A stretch of 64,000 nucleotides of DNA from Linnemannia schmuckeri (Eukaryota > Mortierellomycota > Mortierellomycetes > Mortierellales > Mortierellaceae), in contig JANATG010000007.1 in assembly GCA_029449235.1 (NCBI GenBank), positions 372,001-436,000 of the forward strand, given 5' to 3'. Position numbers and translations under genes: made by a program. Positions 13,619 to 24,742 of this stretch are shown in pieces. The notes beneath the pieces are model-generated. The model ran no database searches, was not told where the DNA came from, and was given only the letters and a program-made list of their open reading frames with translations. The stretch's first letter is position 1. Each line of letters begins with the position of its first letter.

Positions 13619-13750
13619 CCATTGTAGCAATGGAAGGTCGTTGAAATAGCAACGAGTCGTTAATATAGTACCAGGTTATTGAAATCAATAGGCTGCTGAA
13701 ATGGTTGTTGAACATCAACGGCCTGTTGAGATGGTTGTTGAATTTTCAAC
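13619..13750 (+). repeat. Array of five short perfect stem-loops
   Basis: Starting 62 bases after the dolichol kinase stop codon, five palindromes follow one another: 13619-13633 (CCATTG/CAATGG), 13639-13654 (CGTTG/CAACG), 13677-13690 (TATTGA/TCAATA), 13707-13719 (GTTGA/TCAAC) and 13737-13750 (GTTGAA/TTCAAC). Loops are 2-6 nt. The last two lie in a tandem unit of about 30 bp built around ATGGTTGTTGAA. The array is probably in the 3' UTR. Stems differ in sequence while pairing is kept, so it may act as RNA structure or be a decayed palindromic repeat. Confidence 0.75.
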
Positions 13751-14522
13751 GAGTCGATAAATAACAACAATGAGAGGTCGGTCACGTTGTATCATTTCCT
13801 TTAATGGTTATTTTCATCGCCGCCATGACGTGATCTCAATGTCGTAAGTCGTTGTCGCCTATGCTTTCTTTTGTTGCGTCCGCAAGGAGAAAATAACATG
13901 CATATCACTCCTTTCATGCTTTTTGCTAAATAAATCTTTTACTTGTGAAGAAAAAAAAAAAAGAAAAAAAATTCCGAAGGGAAAAAAAAGGGAAAGCGGA
14001 AATAAACTATATGAAAGATTGACCTAAAAAATAAAATAAAAAATAAAGTGGCCGCTGAAGGACGTGAACAAGCAGGTTACGGCTTGTTGCCTTCCCTGTT
14101 CGACTCCCCTCCACATCTCATCCAACATCGCGTTTTTGGACTATTTTTGTGAATCGACGCGATGCGTTTAGACTTTGTGGATAAAAAATAAGAAAGGAGA
14201 GAGGGAGGAAGTTAAAATTACACGATGTGGAGGGTTCCCCGCCGACGATAAAACCGAGGGGTTAAATAATAAATGAAAAAAAGAGATGCAGGATCACTCC
14301 TGAACTCCGTTTGGTCGACGATGATTGTCGATACTATAAACTAGGAGGAGAAGGTGGGGAATTGAAGAGAGGAGAGCGAGGGGATAGAGGTAAAATAAAG
14401 ATAGAGCGCGGAGAATTATATAAAAAAAAAGTGGGAGAAAATAACCCTTCAAGGGCCAAAAAAAAAAAAAAATGATCCCACTCTCCACGCGCCCCCCGCC
14501 GATGAGAAAATAAATGAAAACG

Positions 14523-14562
<40 letters not shown>

Positions 14563-14598
14563 TCGGACTCGTTTGACCTTGAGGGGGATGAGATACAG

Positions 14599-15178
14599 TG
14601 CTCCACTTTGATGATCATAGAGTCGCGATTTCGGACTTTGACTTTCTATTCATAGCCACTAACTAAACGATCGAGAATGAGATTCCTGTCACTCATTTCC
14701 CTGATTCACAGCATTCTTTATGGTCAGTTGTCTTGCATTGCATCAATTGCATTTGGCTGATCGGCGGAATCGATGTGAGTTCATTCGCTTAGCTCAATTA
14801 ATTGTAAAATCTAGCATATAGGTCGTGTATGAAAGTCTAGCACATCGACCTTAAACTTTGCCAACAGGTCTTCTACAATACAAGTGACAATGCTACAAAG
14901 CATGGAGACACATGGACAGTGTAGGGCCTGCTAAAAAAAAAGAAAAAAACTCGTTTTTTCTTTTAGTTTTTCAATTAATTGATCAAAGCGAATGAAGTCA
15001 TTTCGATTCCGCCGATCAGGCGATCGCAGTTGATGTAATGCAAGACAACTGGCCATAAAGAATGCTGTGAATCGGGGGAATGAGTGACAGGAATCTCATT
15101 CTCGGCCGTTCAGTTAGTGGCTATGAACAGAAAGTTAATGTCCGAAATCGTGATTTCTTTGATCATCAAAGTGGAGCA
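14599..15178. mobile_element. Foldback (MITE-like) element with about 206-bp inverted arms
   Basis: Bases 14599-14804 and 14972-15178 are inverted copies of each other, about 85-88% identical by eye along their full length (for example GAATGAGATTCCTGTCACTC in the left arm and its complement in the right). The 167-bp spacer is AT-rich and shows no open frame. Oligo(A) tracts lie just outside both ends (14525-14560 and 15195-15213). No target-site duplication is obvious. The structure fits a non-autonomous foldback or MITE-type transposon; divergence between the arms suggests an old insertion. No transposase is encoded nearby that I can recognise. Confidence 0.7.
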
Positions 15179-15335
15179 TTATAACATGATAGCAAAAAAA
15201 AAAAAAAAAAAAAGAGGCGTGCGAGGATGGGTAAGACAACATAAGATATGGGCAATGTGTGTAAGCAGGGAGAAAAAATTGTGATATGGAAGCGACAAGA
15301 ACGGCTGTGATGGGTTGAGAGAAACGGATATTGTT

Positions 15336-16251
15336 ACCCTGTCAAATCAAGCAAAGATTGAGCATGCAGCTTGTCGGATGATTTGACGAGGCGCGGGCGC
15401 GGGTGCAGGTCTCCGGGGGCAACGGCGACGGCGGCAGCTCTAGGAAGGCAGCGTGCTCGCGGCATTTTGGGAGTAGGGGGCTTCTGTAGATAAAGAAAAA
15501 AAAATATGTGGATATTCTTCACAAGCCTTAATCGACAATGAGGAGGAGGTGGAGGAAGAGGATAGGTAGTCGGTGCAGAACACACGGATAAGGCGAATAA
15601 GCCGGCAGGGCTGGACAACCTCGATCTGGATAGGGACGATAGGGAGTCCGAGTTCTGATTGGTAATAGGGAGGAGGTAGAACTGATCTTGAAAAGGCGTG
15701 GGATCAGAAGGGAGATAGAAGGGAAAAATGTGTAAGTTATCAACAATATGGAGGCGGTAGAGGATATTGTTGAAAAAGGAGGCGTTGCCCCGGATACTGG
15801 AATTGGTCGTAAACGAGTCTGTCGCTAGTAAATCGGCGTCATATTTGAGAAAATAGAGGAGGGTGGTGCGTGCGGTATGTGTGAGTAAGTATATGTCTTT
15901 AGAAAGGCGAGAAAAGCGGAGGGGAGCTGAAAGCTAAGGGAAGAAAAATAGAAGTAAGGAATAGGAGGGGTATAATTGTTACACCTGAGTGCAAGGATGA
16001 TGACGTGGAACCATCCTGGTGAGGAGTTTAGGTGGAAGAAGGAGAGATAGGAGAGATAGAACGTCCTCCGTTACCCCGATTAATGAAGATATAGTTGTTA
16101 GGATGGGTGGCTTGTGTATGAGAAGAAAAAAGAGAGCCTCAAAGCGGGGGGGGAAATCGGCCTTTATGTAGGGATCGTCGATCCGAAAACTCATGCTTCT
16201 AGGCCCCTCATTCTCATTCTTAACTTTGGCTTGGCACCAATATATTGTCAC
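15336..16251 (-). other. Doubtful minus-strand coding relic
   Basis: On the minus strand one frame stays open from about 15955 down to a stop at 15336 (about 200 codons). It can be joined through a plausible GT-AG intron (about 15930-15983) to a frame beginning with ATG at 16251. The joined product contains FRIDDPYIKADFPPRFEAL and TTLLYFLKYDADLLATDSF but matches no family I know. The strand is pyrimidine-rich, which lengthens frames by chance, and the product has no clear codon bias. It may be a decayed gene or mobile-element relic beside the foldback element, or nothing. Confidence 0.25.
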
Positions 16252-16399
16252 TCGATGATTTATCTCCCGAGAGATGGGAGAGGATGGGAAACGAGATAAA
16301 GGAAAAGGAAAAAGAGTGAAAAAGACACCTGATCACCACCTCTAATAGGTGTAATAGACCTGGCTCCCTTGGTCCTATGTTTTTTTCTTTTCTTTTTTT

Positions 16400-16590
16400 T
16401 TTTTTTTGGCCCTTGTCCTTGACGAGACTAATCAGCCAAGGAGCAAGGGCACCTCCTTTTCAGCGCCATTGCCGCAGACTCTTTTTTTGGCCTCTTAGCA
16501 TCCAAGGGTTGGACAGGTAATAGGGAACAAGGACAAATAGGACAAGGGCAAGGGTGTTGTAGGTGAAGATAGAGTATCAAGGACAATCAT
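16400..16590. repeat. Inverted CAAGG/CCTTG-rich repeat
   Basis: CCCTTGTCCTTG near 16412 is mirrored in reverse complement by ACAAGGACAA and GACAAGGGCAAGGG near 16527-16557, with further CAAGG units at 16437, 16446 and 16577. The segment could fold back on itself. It follows a T tract at 16391-16408 and precedes an A tract at 16625-16649. It is probably another small degenerate repeat element. Confidence 0.45.
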
Positions 16591-17059
16591 TCAAAACATT
16601 AGGGTACTTTAAAGCCAAGATTTTTAAAAAAAAAAAAAAAAAAAAAAAACTCAGTTGGCGTAAACTCTTCAAACTACACGGAACTCGAAATACGATAATG
16701 CGCATCCACAAACCCACTACCCTCAACACATTTCCTTAATGCAGAGGACGTGCTTTGATTGGTGTCAAAGGGAGGAAATCAAAAGCGGAAAAAACCCTAT
16801 TTCTCAATTTCTGTTCCAGCGTTTTTTCCTTTTACTTCTACTCATTCAACGCTTTCAAAACCCACTTTTTTTTTCTCCTTCCATACATCCCTCTCACTTC
16901 ATCAGACAATAATGGGGAGCTGTATGTTGGACAAATAGTAATGCAGTAAAGTGGAGATAAACAAGGAATACAAAAAGGTGCGAAGTAAGGAAGCGGTTTG
17001 GTGAACGAAGGAAAGAGGAAAGTGAGAAGAAGGACGAGGATCGGACAAAAAATCCATCC

Positions 17060-17099
<40 letters not shown>

Positions 17100-18001
17100 A
17101 GGCATCAAATAAAATAGGTTCAACTACCACCCTGATTCAACAAAATCGTATGTGTAAAATGAAAAAGCGCTCGACCCTCTTTCATACAACAAAAGGTTTG
17201 AAGAAACTTTCTAAAAACAAACTTTTTTCGGGCATAAGCATAATGCTATTTCTCGGATAAACTGCCCAAGGAGACATCTGATAGTAAAAAGTCTACATAC
17301 CAAAATTCTTCCGAGCGTTTCTCACCAGCCGCAGTCCGGTCTGGAACCTGGATCTGCGCAACAACTGTCGCTACTCATCTAAAACCTGACATGATCAACG
17401 TTCTCCAAAAGGAAAAAAAAAAAAGAAGGCCGCATTTTCATCAGTATGTTCATATTTTCTTGTCTTTACCCCAAAAAAATACGTTAAAGAAGACAGAGAG
17501 TAAAAGAGAGAAAGAGAAGGAAGGAGAGTATGACTAATCATTTCTACGAAATGCGAACAAAGATAGGAAAGTGAGAGAAGGAGGTGAAAAAAAAAAAGGA
17601 AGAGAAAGAAAAGAACGTGAGTGTTTGTTGGAGAGATTATTTTTTGTTGCATCTCTGTGTCTGTCCACTCTATTAGTAGTTATTCCTCTTAGGATATATA
17701 TTCTAGTAGGGATCGATAATCACCAACTTCTTTCTCACCATTTGCCTCTCTTCTAGCTGTTTATATCGCGTTTTTTAGTTGAGAATTAGAAGTACGAGAT
17801 AAATAAGCACAGACCAAGGCCAAAAAAGAGTTTGAAGAAAGGACGTTGTGAAAGTGTGAATGCTGGGATGGGTATGATAGTGAAAAAAATGCAAAGATTT
17901 TATTATCCGAGATGTGTATGTATCATATGATGATGTGAGTGAACGAAAAGTGCGAATGTTGAAAGTGTTTTGTGATTTTTTAACCCTGTCAAAAGTGCCC
18001 T

Positions 18002-20048
18002 CTAGTTGGAAGGCGGGGCAGGTTTAGCAGCGAGGGGCGGTGGGATTTTCCGTGGCCGCCTGGCAGCAGTAGCCGCTTTTGAAGATCCCGCAAACGATTC
18101 TGGCCCCAAAAACGATGATGAATTCGGTAACGAGCTCGACAACAACCCCACCCCTCCGGGCCTTCCAGACATCCCAACTCCTCCAGGTAACACTGCCGGT
18201 CCAACTCCTTGAAGCCCAACCGAGGCACTCCCTTTCTCAACAATAAGCCCTCTCAACCACTTGATCTCCATCTCAAGCTCTCTTGCACGTGCCTCAAGGA
18301 TCTCAGATTTGGCTGTCATCTCCTTGGCGGTCTTTTCGAGGATCTGTTCCCGAAGCCGCTTCTTTTGACGGAACCGAGCTGAAGCTGCGGTATTGCGACG
18401 GCGCTTGTCTTCTTCTGCAGCTGCGGCTTGGCGGGCGGCTTCTTCGGGGTCTAAGGAAAGAGTTTGGTTATTGACGTATTGGTTGTGGCTGTCGTCGTCA
18501 TCGTCGTTCATGGCGTCGCCTTGTGGGGATTGGACAGCACTATGTATGGCACTGAAGGTCGTATCGTCCATCATATCGTCCTGATCCTGATCCTGATAGT
18601 TCCCCCCTCCTTGTTGGTGAATCTGTTGCTGATGTTGCTGGTGGGGTTGGAACTGATTCGTTGCAGAAGCAGTAGAAGAAGCAGATGAAGACGACGAGGC
18701 ACGCTCCTGTTGCTGGAGACGTCGTTCTTCTGCCAGCTCGTTCTCATATTCTTCCAGCTCACTCTCGAGTTGTTGGAGCTTCTCCTGGTGAGAAAAGTAG
18801 CCGAGCGAGGGGCTGGACGGATGGGTGTGGCCAGGTGAGACGAGTGAGAGTGAGGAAAGGGCGCTGACGCTATTGACACGACCCCTGTTCCCTGTTGTCT
18901 TCGCTGTTATTGTTATATTGTTTGATGAAGGGTCGTCCAAACTGCCACTGTTGACGGTAGTGGTCAAGTGACCCAAGAATTGTTGTGCACCAATCCCTCC
19001 CTGTTCTTGAGGAGTAGCGATGCCGGCCATCTGAGAGGGCAGAGAGGACGGTAATGAAGATGGGAATCCTCCTGCAGGGTATGCTTGAAACTGTTGCTGT
19101 TGTTGGATTAGGTAAGCTTGTTGTTGTTGTTGGGTATAGATAGCTTGTTGGACGCGAGGATCGTAGTGCACACGAAGCTGTCCACCTCCTTGCTGCTGGG
19201 GATTCCGTTGCCTTGACCGCTCGACGAGAGATAAGCCTGTCCGTGAATCTAAAATAGAGTAGAGTTGAAAAAACAAAAACATAAAGCAAGAGTCTATGCG
19301 TTAGTTCACCAGGGGCCATGAACTACTCAATGGTGAATGATACAAATATGCCGAGAGGGTGCGCAGTAAACTATTGCAGAGGATGAGGAGGGGAGAGGAC
19401 GGCAGTTAAATGCCAAGAATGGGAAATGACATCGAGGAGGCATATAGCCAAAAAAAAGAGAGGATAGCGTTGATTGTGGCAAAAAACTATCCATGTGTAT
19501 ATGTGGGCGTGTATATATGTGTCGTTGCATGGCATGCATATGTGTGTACAGCTATTTTTTCTCCATTCCCTGACTCTCTTTCTGCCTGTCATACCTTGTG
19601 CGGAAGTCGAATCAATATATCCACCGTGCATAGTAGTGTCGACAGCCTGGAACTGACCCTGACCCTGCCCCAACTGTTGCTGGCGATGAAGCATAGCCTG
19701 TTGCTGAGCGTGATATTGCTGCCGCTGAGAATGTGCAATCTTGAGAGCGAGCTCGTCCTCATAAGAGTGGACGCCTGGTTGGTAGTCGACTGTGAATTGA
19801 GCATTCGCCCACCGGATCAGATCGTCGTCCGGCAGATGTTCTGGATCGTCATCGTTGTTATTCTCGCCACCTCCATTACTTTCTAGCGCATCCCGGCCAT
19901 GATCGGTGTCCTTGCCATTGTTGCTCCTACTCCGGGAGGGTATAGGGATGTGCTGTGTATGCTGATGTTGTTGAGGGTGTGTGTGTTGGTGCTGGTTGTA
20001 GGTTGCTGCAGCGGTTGCGGCGGGGTATTGGTTTAGATGGCCGTTCAT
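18002..20048 (-). CDS. bZIP transcription factor, CYS3/MetR type
   Basis: Predicted sequence-specific transcription factor. Exons 20048-19595 and 19248-18002 join in phase 1 and give 566 residues. The bZIP region begins near residue 430 (EEDKRRRNTAASARFRQKKR) and continues into a zipper ending ELEMEIKWLRGLIVEKG. This basic region and the conserved WLRGLIVEK end resemble Neurospora CYS3 and Aspergillus MetR, activators of sulfur assimilation, so control of sulfur-acquisition genes is the likely role by family. Upstream is a second Leu/Glu-rich helix (LQQLESELEEYENELAEERR), long polyQ and Ser-rich segments and an acidic patch (DDDDD) that could be activating. The C-terminal tail is Gly/Pro/Ser-rich. 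The 346-nt intron is longer than most here. Family assignment is strong; the precise regulon is inferred. Confidence 0.88.
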
Positions 20049-21148
20049 TTCGTCGTATTATGCTTGTGTCGAGACCTTGATGGGCTGGTTAAGTTTTCTA
20101 CAGTTTGAGAGGTCAAGAACAGGACAAGAACAGGACCAGGGCGGCTAATGGCTGGTAGGCGGTTGTTTTGATTCACCGGTAAATGAAACGCAAGGTGAGA
20201 AAAATATGAGCTTTGAAGGGTAGGACGAGGAAAGAAGAGTAAAGAAAAAAAAGCCGATCTGCAGTTGAGGTAGAAAATACAGTAGGGTCCCGTGGATTGA
20301 CTACAGGGTATAAAGTACAAGTAAAAGGGATGGTTGTTGGATTAGAGGAAAGAACAAACAGAAAACAAGAAAAAGAAAAGAAAGTGATTATAAGAGGACG
20401 CAAAAGGCAGATTGAATGTTTAAATACAAAGATGTGAAGAAAAGCAAGAAGAAGAGGGAGAAAAAGAAGAGAAGAATAAAGAAATAAGAAAGTGAGGTGG
20501 CGATGAAAATGAGAAAAAAGGAAGATCAATCCATTGCACACAGAGGTCGTTGTCATGGTCGATTCAATTGGATAGGGACCGATTATCATCGGTCAATTGC
20601 GCTGGCGGAGTGTCCAATGATGCTATCCTGGAAACAAAAGTCGCCTCTTTTTCTTTTCGGTGCTATTTTTCACAACGGGGAAATGGAAAGGAGAAACGGT
20701 AAGAAAGAGAAAGAAATGTTGCCATTTGCAGTTACATATCGGACATCCAGGATCCGAAGGGAGGAGGAGAGCGAAAGGGAAGGACAGACAGAGGGAAGGT
20801 GAATGAGGAAGGGAAAAAAAAGTTGAGCCTTTTTTTTAACGTTCATTAGGGACACAACACACATCGTCAACCGTCAGCATAACAGAAACTGACTGACTGA
20901 CTGACTGACTGACTGACTGACTGACTGACTGACTGACTGACTTAATGACTGACTGACTGAAAGAGACACAAAGAAGGATAATGGATGGCATAGTTTCTCT
21001 CGCCATCCATTGGCTGGGCGCAAGTACATCAACAACACAGAAAGAGGCGAATGCAAACAGGGATAACTAAAAGAGCACATAATAAACACGCACACCTTGC
21101 AGCAGTGGAGGATGATGATGTACACAATCACCACGTACAACAACAACA

Positions 21149-21179
<31 letters not shown>

Positions 21180-23033
21180 GGTATCTCTGAAAGTTTGTGA
21201 ACACGATCAGAACATGACCATGGACATGGACATGGACAGGGAAAGAATACAAAAAAAACAGGGCGGCCCACAGCAAAAGTTCCACGCGATGACACGATAT
21301 CGGAAAGTTCTTCGTCAATTGCTCATTCCAAACCGCCATGGGGGTGGCCTCAGTTACACATAAACGCTTCTTTTGCCTTTAGCCCGCTACTTGCTGCTGC
21401 GCTGGATATTGATTTTAATTGTCAGCATTCCTTTTTACGGGAAAAACGGGGGAGGAGCGTAAAGGTCGAAGAGCTTTCTATGGATAAATATTGGAAGAAA
21501 GGGGTAAAGGTCTCAAGGAAAAGAAAGAGTGGAGGAACTTCGACGCCAGAGGGAAAGGAATTACGCCTGTTTTCAATAACACACCTTCAGTTCCTTTCTT
21601 CCCTTTTCCATCCATACCTCTTCTCACACTACTTATCGATCTGCGGCCATGATCCATAGATCGATTGACAAATAAAGAATAGGACGCGTCTTCATTACGC
21701 AAAGGAGTACTTTCGACTTTTTCCACTGAAAAAAAAAACCCCCCCCCGTCCCTGGATTCTATGAACGGAGGACACTTCCCTGAAACTCATGATCATAAAT
21801 GAAAAAGAAGTGTCTTCGAAGAAACGCGTGAATGGGAGGTAATTGAAAGCTGAGTGAACAATGATGATTTTGAATGAATGTTTCGGTCGGACAAGTATCA
21901 CAACTACACTGCCCCCCTGCTTTGTTCTCTGTGCAAATTGTGTTCTGACCATGAGAAAAAAAAAAAAAAAAGAAAACAAGCGAGACAGCCCCCTTCTCAC
22001 TCAGTCCTCCCTTTCAAACTGTGTTTGGACCACACTTTAGCATGTGCATATTTTTGTTGCCCATCAACAATCAACAAAAAAAATTATGCGTAGGTGAGTG
22101 AGTGAGGTCGATCGCGTCGATAACACAAGAAGGAAGGCGTGAATAGTGAAGTAAAAGGGCGATGAGTGAATAGAAATACTAAAGTAAAAAATACAAAGAG
22201 CTGATGAAGTAGTAAGGTGGATCCACTGTTATTCATTACGAACGGCAGTCCAAAATTCGTCATCACAACTGTCTCCATGGATAAGAAATGCAAGTGTGTA
22301 ACAACACCTGTCGTTCAATTGAGTTGAGAGACGAGGGGGATTGAGCGGTAAATATGATTTGGCCAGTTAAGCACAACATGCAACCAGGCAATTGGGTATG
22401 CCCACACCCCACTCACACCACCTTGGCGGGCTAGCTCCACCTAGAAGAAGGAGCAGAAAAAATGAAATGTTTGATGATAACAGCATGCGGCGGGCGGCGG
22501 GAGACAGAGTAAAGCTGAAGTAAACATGCAAGCGACATACACAAACAGAAGGGACGTTGGGAAAGAGAGGGGGAGGCGTGTTGTTTTTGCCAAGGAGAAA
22601 AAGGGAGAAAGACAAGAAAGAGGATTGAGCGATAGAGGGAGAGGGAAAGGAGAGAGAAGAGTCCTTGATGGGAAGAGGTTGAAAATCAGTCAACTTTGCG
22701 AAAAATGGCGTGCTGCGACCCCTCTTTTTCCTTTTTCTGATTTCAAATTGCAAGAAGAAGCGGGTCACAAATGTCCTACGGACTGGCCGACTGGGACTAG
22801 ATGTCACGTGTGGTAGAGGTACCTCTCTCGGGCAGCGCTACGTATCGAGCCTGTGGTGTTTGTCTCCGCTTTTCTTTGTTCTGTGCTGGGGTAGGCAGGG
22901 GCTCAGGGATGTAAAGAGAAGGGATTTGATTTTAATGATGGATGCAAATGCAAAAAAAAAGGATAAATGGTAGGTAACAGAATGAGTATGAGGGAAAGAG
23001 TGCGCAAGAAGAGGGGTATCCTTGACAAGATCT
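20049..23033. other. Intergenic region, no gene seen
   Basis: About 3 kb between the bZIP start (minus strand) and the NOB1 stop (minus strand). The first part should be the bZIP promoter and is rich in pyrimidines on the minus strand. It contains a GACT microsatellite (20888-20960), an A tract (21149-21174), a C tract near 21739 and a further A tract near 21956. Open frames are short and low-complexity. Confidence 0.5.
20888..20960. repeat. (GACT)n microsatellite
   Basis: A tetranucleotide run of ACTG/GACT units, interrupted once near 20941 by CTTAATGACT. It lies 0.84 kb upstream of the bZIP start codon. The frames it opens encode only SQSV repeats and are not genes. Confidence 0.9.
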
Positions 23034-24581
23034 CTATCTCCTCCTCCTGAGGGTCTGATTCTTCTTGACAGCGTTTGGGTTCCGCTTGCCATATCCAATG
23101 ACAGGCGCTCCAAAGGGGTTCCTGACATCGATCTGGCCCTCAAGCAGACGGGGCACGTAATCCGGGTCAAAAGCATCAATCTTCTTCTGACGTCTCTGGA
23201 ACTTCATCGACAGCTCAAACTCGCGCTGGTCCTCCCTCAGAATCAAATCGTTGTTCTTGCGACCACCCTTGGGGGTGGGGATCGAGTATTTGGTGCCGCG
23301 GAGGTTGTAGACCATGTTTTTCTTGAGGTAGTACTTGACATTACCGTTCTGGTCTGTACTGGTCGAGGTCCTCATCAAGGTCGCGTTTCCACAGCTGGGG
23401 CAGAACTTCTTCTCCATGTCGTGGGTCACCTTGGTGCAGGCATGGCATCTCAGGACCCAGTTCTTGACTTTGCTGATCCGGAGTCCGTCGATCGACAACA
23501 GGTTGAGACCCATCTGGAGGAGAACGTTCTGCATTGCGTAATCGGCCGTCGTACAAGCAACCTGCATCAACAACGTCTTGCGGACTTTCTTCTTGGGCTT
23601 CAATGTGCCGTGGCGCTTGAACTTTTTGACATTCTCGGGAGTGATCCACTCGCCATCATCGTCATCATCCTCGTTGTTGTTGTTCTCCTCTGCTGGCGCT
23701 ACTGGGGTTTCCTCCTGCTCTGCAGACTTGGTCTTTCCTTCCTCTGTTGTCAAGTTCTCAAGCTTTCCTGAAATCTCCTGAACATCCTGATCCTCACCTG
23801 CCGCCTGTTCTTCATCACCATCAGAATCCTCCCCTTCCTCCAAGACAGTGTTTCCTTGCTCCTGTTGCTGGTTGTCCTCGGTGGTTGTGTCAGCTGTAGT
23901 AGGTTCCTCATCCTCGAAGTCGCCAGTGATTTCCTTTGCAGAGTTTTTGGTACGTCTAGGGGTTGCTGGGGGCTTGTTGCCGGTGGGCTGGACGTTGGCA
24001 CGGACAGGCTCAGTGCGGATACGCTTCATGCCACAGTTCTCGAATTCAAGCTGGTAGGTCAGGGCCAAGACACGGAGATCAGTTGCGGACAAAACAGCGG
24101 AATCTCCTGTCTTCCTGGCAAACGCAGCAACTAACAAAATTGTTTCATATCAATAAATGAAAGTTAAATAAACAGCTTACATCCCAGGCATTGGTCATGT
24201 ACAATATGTGAGACGTATGTGCTGCTAAGAAAGTCCACAGAGGATGATAAAGAAAGTGCCGAGAGAAGAAAACTAACCGGCTCGGACAGAGGACTCGTTG
24301 GGGTTGATGACCTGGATATCAAAGGGAAGCATGTCGAGATCCTTGCGGGCCTGCTTGTCCCTGATTTCATTCAGGACCTCGGGGATGGTATAGAACTTGT
24401 CCGCCAGGGCTCTCAGCTTGGAGGCTCCACCGCGCAGGAAGGGGGAAGTATCCAAGACGAGGTTGATGGCTCTGTCATGGGTCTCATCAGCCGTCAAGAA
24501 GGGATTGCTGCTGCTGCCGGCCTCGGCAGTGTTCTCAGTGGCGACAATGTCGGGTGTGGTGGTCTCCTCGGGGGTGGTCAT
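23034..24581 (-). CDS. NOB1: NOB1, PIN-domain endonuclease for 20S pre-rRNA
   Basis: NOB1 cuts the 3' end of 18S rRNA (site D) in late cytoplasmic pre-40S particles. Exons 24581-24278 and 24130-23034 join in phase 1 (147-nt intron) and give 466 residues. The first exon carries the start of the PIN nuclease fold (LVLDTSPFL, with the catalytic-type Asp), which continues over the intron (SAVLSATDLRVLALTYQLE). A long Glu/Asp/Gln-rich linker follows. The C-terminal half has the zinc ribbon (RCHAC and FCPSCGN, two CxxC pairs) and the conserved tail (DPDYVPRLLEGQ). Length is close to yeast and human NOB1. The ATG at 24581 was chosen because the reading frame upstream of it offers only non-ATG starts. 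It lies 161 bp downstream of the HECT ligase stop on the same strand, so its promoter must overlap that gene's 3' end. Confidence 0.96.
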
Positions 24582-24742
24582 TATGTCGGTGTAGTGTGAA
24601 GGTGTTGCAATGGGAGAGACTGAGAGTGAAAAGCTGTGGTGATGCCTTGTCTGCCAAAAAAGGGACCACAAAGAAAAAAAAAAGAAAAAAAAAAGTAAAC
24701 ACTTTTTTCGGCAGTCACACGAACTTTATTCAGCAGTGATTT

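Larger units (their letters stand above)
13751..18001. other. Gene-poor, repeat-bearing region
   Basis: About 4.2 kb between the dolichol kinase and bZIP genes. It contains the foldback element at 14599-15178, long A tracts (about 14525-14560, 15195-15213, 16625-16649, 17060-17097), an inverted CAAGG-rich repeat near 16.4-16.6 kb and a doubtful minus-strand reading frame at 15.3-16.25 kb. GCCGA-containing sequence followed by AAATAATGAA-type runs occurs twice (about 14237 and 14498), and a CCCTCCACATC segment near 14108 is inverted near 14223. It looks like a graveyard of small repeats. Confidence 0.5.

Noticed and set aside
14030..14115. A tRNA-like GTTCGACTCC box B
   Set aside because: Neither a T-arm stem nor an acceptor stem or box A can be formed around it.
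20888..20960. A minus-strand SQSVSQSV repeat protein
   Set aside because: It is only the translation of the GACT microsatellite.
23022..23771. A 249-codon plus-strand open frame
   Set aside because: It lies antisense to NOB1, whose zinc ribbon and PIN motifs are clear; the plus-strand product has no recognisable feature.
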